Positions 1 through 7,458 of a stretch of DNA of 7,491 nt are shown here, piece after piece (the first letter of the stretch is position 1; every line of letters starts with the position of its first letter). The stretch comes from Pseudomonadota bacterium. GTDB lineage: Bacteria > Pseudomonadota > Gammaproteobacteria > Burkholderiales > Burkholderiaceae_C. The notes beneath the pieces were generated by a model. The model was given only the letters and a program-made list of their open reading frames with translations. It ran no database searches and was not told where the DNA came from. The stretch spans positions 1 to 7,491 of the forward strand of contig JAEZZU010000042.1 of NCBI GenBank assembly GCA_023418355.1, in the 5' to 3' direction. The translations under genes were made by a program, and so were the position numbers.

Positions 1-944
1 CCGCAGACTGGACGGGCACTGGCTCCGTTTTTGACCCTTACAACGGCCAGGCCGATTTGCAGGCCAAAGTACTGCGCCATGTGACCGAAGCTTTTCGCGA
101 AGACCCGGTGCGCATCCTGCGCGTGGCGCGTTTTGCAGCACGTTTTGGCGACTTCAGCGTGCATCCGGACACCCTGCAGCTCATGCGCGAAATGGTCGAG
201 GCAGGAGAGGTGGACCACCTGGTGCCCGAGCGCGTGTGGCAGGAAATCAGCCGCGGGCTGATGGAGTCCACCCCCTCACGCATGTTCGAGGTGCTGCGCG
301 CATGTGGCGCACTGCAAGTGCTGCTGCCGGAGCTGAACCGCCTGTGGGGCGTGCCCCAGCGCGCCGAATACCACCCCGAGGTGGACAGCGGCGTGCACGC
401 CATGCTGGTGCTGGACATGGCCGCACAGCTGGATGCGCCGCTGACGGTTCGCTTTGCCTGCCTGTGCCACGACTTTGGCAAGGGCACCACGCCCGCCGAC
501 GTGCTGCCACGCCACATCGGCCATGAGCAGCGCAGCGCCCAGCTGCTCAAGCCCGTGTGCGAACGCTGGCGCGTGCCCAATGACTGTAGAGAACTGGCCG
601 ATCTGGTCGCACGCGAGCACGGCAATATCCACCGCAGCCAGGAGTTTGGCGCGGCGGCGCTGATGCGCCTGTACGAGCGCTGCGACGCCATCCGCAAGCC
701 CGAGCGCTTTGCCCAGGCCCTGCTGGCCTGCGAATGCGATGCGCGTGGACGCCTGGGCTTTGAAGATCGCCCCTATCCCCAGCGTGAACGCCTGTGGAAC
801 GGTCTGCAGGCGGCACTGCAAGTCGATACCGCCACAGCGGCCAAAGCGGCGGCAGAACAAGGACTCAAGGGCAAGGCGATTGGGGAGGCGGTCAGTGCCG
901 CCCGCACCACTGCATTGCAGAACTTCCTGAATTCCACCTCCTGA
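1..944 (+). CDS. cca: CCA tRNA nucleotidyltransferase, C-terminal part (5' end outside window)
   Basis: This enzyme adds or repairs the 3'-terminal CCA of tRNAs in the cytoplasm, using CTP and ATP. The frame is open from base 3 to the TGA at 942-944, giving 313 visible residues. Compared with the roughly 410 residues of E. coli Cca, about 100 N-terminal residues, with the catalytic GxxxD and DxD region, lie left of the window. Visible features, numbered from base 3, are the DPYNGQ-type segment near residues 11-16 and the conserved EDPVRILRVARFAARF stretch at about 33-48, typical of class II enzymes. An HD domain is marked by the CHDFGKG motif (His156-Asp157). In E. coli that domain carries metal-dependent phosphodiesterase and phosphatase activity, so this should be the multifunctional HD-containing type. 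No frameshift is seen. The next gene starts 13 bases after the stop, so the two are probably co-transcribed. The identification rests on family motifs recalled from memory. Confidence 0.95.
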   Translation, partial: ADWTGTGSVFDPYNGQADLQAKVLRHVTEAFREDPVRILRVARFAARFGDFSVHPDTLQLMREMVEAGEVDHLVPERVWQEISRGLMESTPSRMFEVLRACGALQVLLPELNRLWGVPQRAEYHPEVDSGVHAMLVLDMAAQLDAPLTVRFACLCHDFGKGTTPADVLPRHIGHEQRSAQLLKPVCERWRVPNDCRELADLVAREHGNIHRSQEFGAAALMRLYERCDAIRKPERFAQALLACECDARGRLGFEDRPYPQRERLWNGLQAALQVDTATAAKAAAEQGLKGKAIGEAVSAARTTALQNFLNSTS

Positions 945-957
945 GCACGAACCTCTC

Positions 958-2727
958 ATGGCATTTCGCAGCCAGTCTCCCACCATCCCCGAGCTGCCCC
1001 CAGCGTGGCGCAAACTCACCAGTGCTGCCATTCGCGAACGCGGCATTCACTATTTTCTGGACGATACCGTCACCGCGCTGGAGCCCGAAGACGGCCATGA
1101 AGGCCTGTGCTTCACGGTGGAAGGCAGCCTGCCATACAGGGTAGAGCTGGATGTGGAGCATCCGGAGGAGTCCACCTGCACCTGCCCGCATGCAGAGACC
1201 GTGTACGTCTGCAAGCACATGGTGGCTGCCTATCTGACGTGGAAATCCGCACAGACACCACAGCCTTCGGAAACCCCTGCAACCACACCTGCGCGCACTC
1301 TGTCCCCCAAATTGCAGGAAATGCAGGCAGATATGGACTTTCTGCAGGCACAGTCCATAGCGTCGCTGCAGCACTGGATTGCCGAACAGTGCGACCGCAG
1401 TCCGGAATTTGCCCTGCAGCTACGCCTGTGGCGACAGACCGAGCAGGCCAAGCACACCCCCATGACACCTGCACAATGGCGCAGCTTTCTCACCAAGGCC
1501 ATGCCCCAGAGGCAAGGTCTGTACGGACGTGAGCTCAGCCGCTGGGCTGAACATGCCATGCAGGCGCTGCAAACTTGGGAAGACCTGCTGCCCACACAAG
1601 CCGACAGCATTCGCACCGCCTGCACCATTGCCCTGCGCCGCCTGTACAAACTGTGGGAGACAGCCGATGACTCCTACGGCCAGCTCTACGATCTGCATGC
1701 CTGGCTGCAGGACATGCTGATGCGCAGCGTGCAAGCCGCACCGCCGCCCGCCAGCTGGCTCAAGGACTGGCTGACGCTGCTGGAAGAAGACCCGCTGGGC
1801 AACTGGGACGAGGAAGTCTTTCTGCGCCACGCAGGTACACCACTGCAGCAGGCTTACTGCCGACATGTCGTGGTGCAGTGGGAGGCATGGTGCCAAGCCC
1901 CTGCACCTGCCCACCCCCGCCGCAAGGTCTTCGACCCGGACGCATGGGCGCGCTCCCGCAAACGCTATCTGCTGCGCAAGCGCTATCTGTGGGCCATGGA
2001 GCAGAGCATGGACGTCAGCGCCCTCATCGTGCTGATGCAGCAGACGGCCCAGACCGATGATGAATGGCTGGATGCCTACCACTTCTGCGAGCGCCATCAG
2101 CGCCACCGCGAAGCCATGACCATGGCTCAGCTCGGCGTGCAGCACCACCCGTCCAGCTTCGCCATGCGCCAGGCGCTCCTGGCCTGCTACATGCGTGATG
2201 GCTGGGACCAGGAAGCGTTGGCCCTGTCCGAACAGCTGGCGCTGGAGCACTCGCATCGAGGTCCGCAACTGGCGCTGTATCTGCAATGCGCCATGGCCTG
2301 CGGCCATACCCGTGAGTCCGCCCGCAGCGCGCTCATTGAAAAGATGTGGGAGCAGGCATCGCCAGGGCCGTACAAGAACATGGGCGATGCCATCCGCTGG
2401 CTGCTGCGAGACAACGACTGGGAATATGCGCTGGCCATCATGCAGCGCCCCGGCGCCAGCTGCGAAACCGAAACCCTGTGCCAGCTTGCTGTGCGGCTGC
2501 CTGCATCCCACGCCGCGCAGGCCGTCAGCATCTTGCAGCCACTTTTTGATCGCGAAATGCAAAAAGCGTCCAGCCCGTATGCGCAGGCCCTTCGGCTGGT
2601 GCAACTGGTGGTGCAACGCATGCCGCAGGCTGATGCACAGACATGGCTGCAGTCACTGCGCCTGACTTACAAGGCCAAGCGCAAGTTCATGGAAGGCCTG
2701 CAAGCCATCGCCCTACCTGCTGACTGA
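958..2727 (+). CDS. SWIM zinc-finger domain protein, function unknown
   Basis: This is a 589-residue protein with a SWIM zinc-finger signature near its N-terminus: Cys74-x-Cys76-x8-Cys85-x-His87, fitting the CxCx(n)CxH pattern. SWIM fingers bind zinc and are thought to mediate DNA or protein contacts. In other bacteria such proteins often sit next to SNF2-type helicases, but none is visible here. The remaining 500 residues look largely alpha-helical, rich in Leu, Ala, Gln and Trp. The second half has repeated Ala/Leu helix pairs that suggest a TPR-like solenoid, though I could not delimit repeats. There is no signal peptide or membrane segment. The ATG at 958 is 13 bases after the cca stop and lacks a strong Shine-Dalgarno sequence, so it may be translated by coupling to cca. 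The zinc-finger assignment is firm, but the cellular role is unknown. Confidence 0.88.
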   Translation: MAFRSQSPTIPELPPAWRKLTSAAIRERGIHYFLDDTVTALEPEDGHEGLCFTVEGSLPYRVELDVEHPEESTCTCPHAETVYVCKHMVAAYLTWKSAQTPQPSETPATTPARTLSPKLQEMQADMDFLQAQSIASLQHWIAEQCDRSPEFALQLRLWRQTEQAKHTPMTPAQWRSFLTKAMPQRQGLYGRELSRWAEHAMQALQTWEDLLPTQADSIRTACTIALRRLYKLWETADDSYGQLYDLHAWLQDMLMRSVQAAPPPASWLKDWLTLLEEDPLGNWDEEVFLRHAGTPLQQAYCRHVVVQWEAWCQAPAPAHPRRKVFDPDAWARSRKRYLLRKRYLWAMEQSMDVSALIVLMQQTAQTDDEWLDAYHFCERHQRHREAMTMAQLGVQHHPSSFAMRQALLACYMRDGWDQEALALSEQLALEHSHRGPQLALYLQCAMACGHTRESARSALIEKMWEQASPGPYKNMGDAIRWLLRDNDWEYALAIMQRPGASCETETLCQLAVRLPASHAAQAVSILQPLFDREMQKASSPYAQALRLVQLVVQRMPQADAQTWLQSLRLTYKAKRKFMEGLQAIALPAD

Positions 2728-2834
2728 GAACTGAGGACTGCCGGCGTCAACCTCGCACTGGTTAACGACCTGAAACCTGATTGCTGCGCTGCAACGTCTG
2801 TAGGACAAGGGAATTCCTGCTCCCCTGGAACCGG

Positions 2835-2878
2835 CAGACGACGGAATATGAGCTTTCCAAGCCTTATTCCGTCATCTG
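2835..2878 (+). promoter_or_regulatory. Long hairpin / inverted repeat directly before the ALDH ribosome binding site
   Basis: Arms at 2835-2848 (CAGACGACGGAATA) and 2865-2878 (TATTCCGTCATCTG) are complementary at 13 of 14 positions, with a single C/A mismatch at 2839/2874. Inside the 16-base spacer, GCTT (2852-2855) can pair with AAGC (2859-2862) across a 3-base loop, so the hairpin extends almost to its tip. No T-run follows, which argues against an intrinsic terminator. The foot of the stem touches the Shine-Dalgarno sequence of the aldehyde dehydrogenase. It may be a repressor operator or an mRNA structure controlling initiation. The structure is seen directly; the role is inferred. Confidence 0.6.
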
Positions 2879-2885
2879 AAAGGAG
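2878..2885 (+). promoter_or_regulatory. Shine-Dalgarno sequence that fixes the ALDH start
   Basis: GAAAGGAG lies 7 bases before the ATG at 2893. It selects that ATG over the in-frame ATG at 2848, which sits in the arm of the hairpin, has no such site and would add 15 residues not expected in the family. Confidence 0.8.
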
Positions 2886-2892
2886 TGCTGTC

Positions 2893-4413
<1,521 letters not shown>

Positions 4414-4450
4414 GACGGCTGTCGTAGCACCCCGGATGCGTCGTTGCGCC

Positions 4451-4508
4451 CGCTCGCCGTAGCGCTGCTACTGCCTTCGCGAGCGCGCCTCGCCTGCGGG
4501 ACGCTACG
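4451..4508. repeat. Nested and competing inverted repeats between the ALDH and DUF779 genes
   Basis: CGCTCGC (4451-4457) pairs perfectly with GCGAGCG (4479-4485) and encloses a second perfect hairpin, GTAGC-GCT-GCTAC (4459-4471). CGTAGCG (4458-4464) can instead pair with CGCTACG (4502-4508), and GCGAG (4479-4483) with CTCGC (4489-4493). These pairings are mutually exclusive. The hexamer CGTAGC also occurs at 4423-4428. No T-run follows, so this is not a standard terminator. It may be a REP-like element or an intercistronic RNA structure that sets the ratio of the two products. The pairings are seen directly; the role is inferred. Confidence 0.5.
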
Positions 4509-4523
4509 CCATCCTGCTTATGA

Positions 4524-4577
4524 ATGAAATTGGCATCTAGCGCCCATACAGCAAGCCTGAGCAGCTATCTTTTGAGA
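4524..4577. repeat. Degenerate copy of a dispersed Comamonadaceae intergenic repeat
   Basis: The segment begins AAATTGGCATCTAGCGC (4527-4543) and closes CAAGC (4552-4556), GCAGCTATC (4561-4569), then a T-rich end. This resembles a short palindromic repeat I recall from many Comamonadaceae intergenic regions, where AGCGCT-type half-sites flank a short centre. Here the palindrome has decayed, with the right half AGCCTGAGCAGCTA poorly matching the left. A second diverged copy lies at 6068-6122. The repeat ends directly at the DUF779 ribosome binding site. Family membership is from memory and needs a genome-wide count. Confidence 0.5.
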
Positions 4578-4588
4578 AGGAGCACACC

Positions 4589-4969
4589 ATGGTCGATCGC
4601 GTGATAGCCACGCCTGCCGCGCTGGAGCTGATCGAAGTGCTCAAGGCCAAGCACGGCCAGCGCCTGTTCTTTCACCAGTCCGGCGGCTGCTGCGACAACA
4701 GCGCAGCCAACTGCTACATCGAGGGCGAGCTGACCATCGGCCCCGGGGATGTGAAGCTTGGCGAGATTGGCGGGCTGCCGTTTTACATGAGCGCCTCGCA
4801 GTTCGAATACTGGAAGCACACCCAGCTCATCATCGACGTGATCGATGGCCACGGCGGCGGCACGCTCTCGCTCGAAGGCCCGGAAGGCAAGGCCTTTCTG
4901 ACCCGCTCGCGCGTGTTTACAGATGAAGAGTTAACGCAGCTACGCAACGCCGAACACCAGCGTACATAA
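4589..4969 (+). CDS. DUF779 family protein, partner of the aldehyde dehydrogenase
   Basis: This 126-residue soluble protein belongs to DUF779. The family signature HQSGGCCDNSAANC is at residues 29-42, with Cys34, Cys35 and Cys42, followed by a GDVKLGEIGG-type stretch and a hydrophobic IIDVIDGHGGG segment near the C-terminus. There is no signal peptide or membrane segment. The ATG at 4589 has a strong AAGGAG site (4577-4582) 6 bases upstream. The gene lies 175 bases after the ALDH in the same direction. DUF779 genes follow AldB/ExaC-type dehydrogenases in many proteobacteria and, as I recall, in mycobacteria, so the two probably act together. The molecular function is not established. The conserved cysteines suggest metal binding, thiol chemistry or a role in aldehyde handling or protection of the dehydrogenase, but that is inference. 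Confidence 0.88.
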   Translation: MVDRVIATPAALELIEVLKAKHGQRLFFHQSGGCCDNSAANCYIEGELTIGPGDVKLGEIGGLPFYMSASQFEYWKHTQLIIDVIDGHGGGTLSLEGPEGKAFLTRSRVFTDEELTQLRNAEHQRT

Positions 4970-5051
4970 AGCACCAAAGCTCTGTTGCATCCCTCCGACA
5001 GCCGGGCATTTTGAACTCGCACTTTGCATCAAGCGCTTGGACAATCGCTGC

Positions 5052-5504
5052 ATGTCATCGCGCCTATTTCTCACCCTCTGCATTAGCGGTCTTTGCGGCC
5101 TAGGTCACGTACACGCTCAACAGGTTTACCGGTGCGAACAAGACGGTAAGGTGAGCTATTCGCACGAGCCCTGCCTCGGTGCACAAGCCATTGATACAAC
5201 GCCGCCCCAGGGATTGGACAAATGGACTGGCAAAACCAAACGGCACGCAGATGTTCAGAACGACATCTTCCAACGCCAGCTAGCCAATGCTGTGCGCCCG
5301 ATTACGGGAAAATCTCCTGAAGAGATGAAAATCGCAGGGCGCAGGCAAAAGCTGCCTATGGCCGATCAATTGCAATGCCAATGGCTAGACCAGCGCATAC
5401 CTGCGCTCGAGAAAGACGTGCAACACACAACAACTCGCAACCAAGCCCAAGCCGATCAAACGCTGTACCAAGCACGCCAAAAGTTTCGCGATCTACGCTG
5501 CTGA
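5052..5504 (+). CDS. Secreted DUF4124 domain protein
   Basis: This small exported protein has 150 residues from the ATG at 5052. It opens with a typical signal peptide: Arg4, a hydrophobic core at about residues 5-17, and a likely type I cleavage after VHA (residue 22), so the mature form should be periplasmic. No lipobox fits. The mature N-terminus, QQVYRCEQDGKVSYSHEPC, is a DUF4124 motif with Cys28 and Cys41. Cys109 and the C-terminal Cys150 give four mature cysteines, enough for two disulfides. The C-terminal half is charged and helical, probably a short coiled coil. An in-frame TTG at 5037 would add five residues, but neither start has a clear ribosome binding site. Base composition is lower in GC than its neighbours (a sampled 60-base line is 53% GC against 70% in the ALDH). 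Its stop abuts that of trxC. The function of DUF4124 proteins is unknown. Confidence 0.82.
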   Translation: MSSRLFLTLCISGLCGLGHVHAQQVYRCEQDGKVSYSHEPCLGAQAIDTTPPQGLDKWTGKTKRHADVQNDIFQRQLANAVRPITGKSPEEMKIAGRRQKLPMADQLQCQWLDQRIPALEKDVQHTTTRNQAQADQTLYQARQKFRDLRC

Positions 5505-5948
5505 TCACAGCACTTGCTCCCGCACCCAGCGCACAATTTCGCCCGCAGGCATGGCGCCAGAGATGCGTGCGACCTCGTTGCCGTCCTCAAAAATGATCAT
5601 GGTGGGAATGCTGCGAATGCCATAGGGCGCAGCCACGTGCGGGTAGGCTTCAGTATCGAGCTTGGCAAAGCGCACCTGCGGCTCCAATTGCTGGGCGGCC
5701 TGTGCGAAGGCGGGTGCCATCATGCGGCAGGGACCGCACCAGGGCGCCCAGAAGTCCACCACCACGGGCAGGTGGCTGCGGCCTACGTGCTTGGCAAAGC
5801 TTTCAGCATCCAGCTGCACGGGCTGGCCCGTGAACAGGGGCTGGTGGCAGCTGCCACAGCTGGGGGCGGCAGACAAATCCGCCGGCGCCACGCGATTGGT
5901 TTTGTGGCAGTGGGGGCAGACAACGTGCAGGGGGGCGAGAACAGTCAT
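5505..5948 (-). CDS. trxC: Thioredoxin 2 (TrxC) with N-terminal zinc ribbon
   Basis: This cytoplasmic disulfide reductase has 147 residues, close to the 139 of E. coli TrxC. The N-terminal extension carries two CxxC pairs, Cys11/Cys14 and Cys31/Cys34, which bind zinc in this family. The thioredoxin fold follows, with the active site Trp70-Cys71-Gly72-Pro73-Cys74, the buried Asp65 and the cis-proline Pro115 in RSIPT. TrxC is reduced by thioredoxin reductase and in enterobacteria is part of the OxyR oxidative-stress response; no OxyR site was identified here. The start at 5948 was chosen because translation from there gives the usual short lead to the first CxxC and an AAGG site lies 8 bases upstream. 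The upstream GC-poorer gap has several small hairpins. The gene converges with the DUF4124 gene with no spacer. Confidence 0.95.
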   Translation of the reverse strand: MTVLAPLHVVCPHCHKTNRVAPADLSAAPSCGSCHQPLFTGQPVQLDAESFAKHVGRSHLPVVVDFWAPWCGPCRMMAPAFAQAAQQLEPQVRFAKLDTEAYPHVAAPYGIRSIPTMIIFEDGNEVARISGAMPAGEIVRWVREQVL

Positions 5949-5989
5949 GGTGCAGACCTTGAAAACAAGTTGCTTCACAGGTGGTGCTG

Positions 5990-6041
5990 CTTGCCGGGTT
6001 TGCAAGTGCGCTGCACGCACTCCTGAAAATGAAGCTTTCAG
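5990..6041 (-). promoter_or_regulatory. Small hairpins in the trxC leader
   Basis: Three inverted repeats lie side by side upstream of trxC: 5990-5994 with 6002-6006 (5 bp), 6005-6010 with 6016-6021 (6 bp, AGTGCG/CGCACT) and 6023-6028 with 6036-6041 (6 bp, CTGAAA/TTTCAG). The first two share two bases, so they compete. Stems of this size can arise by chance, so a regulatory role is only a possibility. No convincing -35/-10 pair was found in this gap. Confidence 0.3.
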
Positions 6042-6067
6042 CGCCTGAATTTGCTTGATTTCAGCAT

Positions 6068-6122
6068 TAAAAATACCTGAAACATTGTAAAAACAAGCGC
6101 TGGCAGCTTTGATTTTTAGAGC
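6068..6122. repeat. Second degenerate copy of the dispersed intergenic repeat
   Basis: This stretch shares the split core CAAGC-x4-GCAGCT (6094-6108) with the copy at 4552-4566, in the same orientation, followed by a T-rich end. CAAGCGCTGGCAGCTTTGATTTTT here resembles, in pieces, the right half of a repeat I recall as abundant in Comamonadaceae. The left half is largely lost. Its right end overlaps the last codons of the DUF2905 gene. Confidence 0.45.
6089..6109 (-). terminator. Weak intrinsic terminator-like hairpin after the DUF2905 gene
   Basis: Read on the minus strand, AAGC (6109-6106) pairs with GCTT (6098-6095) across a 7-base loop, followed by G and five T's (6093-6089). It lies 7 bases past the DUF2905 stop, in the right place for a terminator, but the stem is only 4 bp, so at best partial termination before trxC is expected. 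It is built from the dispersed repeat. Confidence 0.3.
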
Positions 6123-6322
6123 AGCCAGGCCACCAGCTTGATCAGGCTGAACAGCAGCACCGTGACCAGCACGGCACTGGCAAAGGGCACAAAGAACTGC
6201 CGCCCCAGCAAGCGGAAGTTGAAGTCGCCCGGCAGGCGGCCCAGACCGATCTTCTGGATGATGCCTGTGGCGCTGTTGATGAGCACCAGCAGGATGAAGA
6301 TCAGGAGCATCCAGCGAATCAT
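6116..6322 (-). CDS. DUF2905 family small inner-membrane protein
   Basis: This 68-residue membrane protein of the DUF2905 family has two predicted membrane segments, about residues 4-19 and 44-66. They flank a short loop with the family landmark GRLPGDFNF (residues 28-36) and basic residues Lys24, Arg29, Arg37 and Arg41. The length and layout are typical of the family, whose function is unknown. The ATG at 6322 is 9 bases after the methyltransferase stop, and the TAG stop of that gene overlaps an AGGAC-type ribosome binding site, so the pair is very likely one operon with coupled translation. trxC follows after 167 bases. Confidence 0.88.
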   Translation of the reverse strand: MIRWMLLIFILLVLINSATGIIQKIGLGRLPGDFNFRLLGRQFFVPFASAVLVTVLLFSLIKLVAWLL

Positions 6323-6331
6323 GGGCGCGTC

Positions 6332-7435
6332 CTACAGGCGATGGGTGCGGTCGCCACGCACAAAGCCCAGCGCATCCCAGGGCTCCACACCCTTGGCCAA
6401 ACCGATCACCTTGAACAGCTCGCCCATTTCGTGCTCCATCATCAGCTTCATGGCGGGCACGCGCTCAGTCTGGCTCATGGCGTCCAGCTTGGTTTGCAGT
6501 CCGCAGTTGATGAGGAAATGCGCCTGCGTGGTGTAGCCCAGCACCTCAAAGCCGGCATCCTGCGCGGCCACGGCCGTGCCGGTGAAGTTGACGTGGGCGG
6601 TGATGTCCTTGAGGCCCACCTTGTCCAGCGGGTCGCTGTCCACCTGGTGCTGATAGTGGCAGACCATGGTGCCCATGTGGCGCTGCGGATGGTAGTACTC
6701 GGACTCGCCAAAGCCGTAGTCGATGAAGAAGGCCGCACCACGCGTGAGGCGCTCGCCCAGCGTACGGATAAAGGCTTCGCCCTGGGCGTGAATCTCGGTT
6801 TCGTAGTCGTGCTCGCCCTCCACCTCCAGCGGCGGGCGCAGGTCCGTGGGGCGGTTGGCCCAGACCAGCTGACCGTTCTCCACGGCAATGCCACGCTCAA
6901 ACCACTGGCCGTTGACGCGCGCAATGATTTGCACGGGCATGGCGTCCAGCACCTCGTTGCCCACAATCACGCCCTGCATGCGCTCGGGCAGCTCGCTGGC
7001 CCAGACCACCTTGGGGGCGTGCGCCGCCAGACGCTCCTGCTGGCGCGCGCGCAGCGTGCCGGACAGATCAACGATGGTGTAGCGCTCCAGTTCCACGCCC
7101 AGGCGCTGCAGCTCATCCAGAATCTGCAGGGCCAGCGCGCCCGTGCCTGCGCCAAACTCCCAGACCTCGCGCGTGCCGGTGCGCTCCATGGCTTCGGCAA
7201 TCTGCGCCGCTACCAGCTGACCGAACACGGGAGAAATCTCGGGCGCCGTCACAAAGTCGCTGCCGGAATCGGGCAGTGTCCCGAACTTGGCGGTGTCGTT
7301 TGCGTAGTAGCCCAGCCCCGGCGTATACAGCGCCAGCGCCATGAAACGGTCAAAGCCAATCCAGCCGCCAGCCTGGGCAATGGCCTTGTCAATGTGCGAG
7401 TGCAAGGCACTCGTTAAAATTGCGGGTTCTGTCAT
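6332..7435 (-). CDS. MidA-type (COG1565, DUF185) SAM-dependent methyltransferase
   Basis: This 367-residue protein belongs to the COG1565 family, which includes mitochondrial MidA/NDUFAF7. NDUFAF7 dimethylates an arginine of the NDUFS2 subunit of complex I; whether bacterial members do the same is unproven. Visible landmarks are LYTPGLGYY (residues 36-44), SDFVTAPEISPVFG (59-72, a family signature), the SAM-binding EFGAGTG (93-99), IVDLS at the end of the second strand (121-125) and GNEVLDAMPV (159-168). FFIDYGFGESEYYHP follows in the second half. There is no signal peptide. The start is ambiguous: the ATG at 7435 was chosen, but an in-frame GTG at 7438 directly precedes it, within a run of six C's on the plus strand, and the upstream sequence has only a G-rich stretch in place of a clear ribosome binding site. 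It is the first gene of the operon with DUF2905. Confidence 0.92.
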   Translation of the reverse strand: MTEPAILTSALHSHIDKAIAQAGGWIGFDRFMALALYTPGLGYYANDTAKFGTLPDSGSDFVTAPEISPVFGQLVAAQIAEAMERTGTREVWEFGAGTGALALQILDELQRLGVELERYTIVDLSGTLRARQQERLAAHAPKVVWASELPERMQGVIVGNEVLDAMPVQIIARVNGQWFERGIAVENGQLVWANRPTDLRPPLEVEGEHDYETEIHAQGEAFIRTLGERLTRGAAFFIDYGFGESEYYHPQRHMGTMVCHYQHQVDSDPLDKVGLKDITAHVNFTGTAVAAQDAGFEVLGYTTQAHFLINCGLQTKLDAMSQTERVPAMKLMMEHEMGELFKVIGLAKGVEPWDALGFVRGDRTHRL

Positions 7436-7458
7436 CACCCCCCATTGTCTCTTGTTCC

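Noticed and set aside
1420..2616. Minus-strand open frame of 398 codons opposite the SWIM gene
   Set aside because: It is an antisense shadow of a supported gene, with low-complexity Gly/Ala/His/Gln-rich composition and no recognisable motif.
2742..2757. Possible sigma-54 promoter (GG-N10-GC) before the ALDH
   Set aside because: Only the invariant GG and GC fit; most other consensus positions fail. A match this weak is expected about once by chance in a gap this long.
2848..2892. Upstream ATG that would extend the ALDH by 15 residues
   Set aside because: It sits in the hairpin arm, has no ribosome binding site and gives a non-family N-terminus. The ATG at 2893 has GAAAGGAG at 7 bases.
5949..6020. 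In-frame upstream start extending TrxC by 24 residues
   Set aside because: The extension lies in the hairpin-bearing leader and is not expected in TrxC; the internal ATG has a suitable AAGG site.
6068..6098. TTTACA-type -35 and AT-rich -10 for trxC on the minus strand
   Set aside because: No -10 hexamer resembling TATAAT occurs at a 16-18 base spacing, and the AT-richness is explained by the repeat copy.
6341..7417. Plus-strand open frame of 358 codons opposite the methyltransferase
   Set aside because: The opposite strand carries clear SAM-binding and family motifs; this translation is compositionally biased and motif-free.
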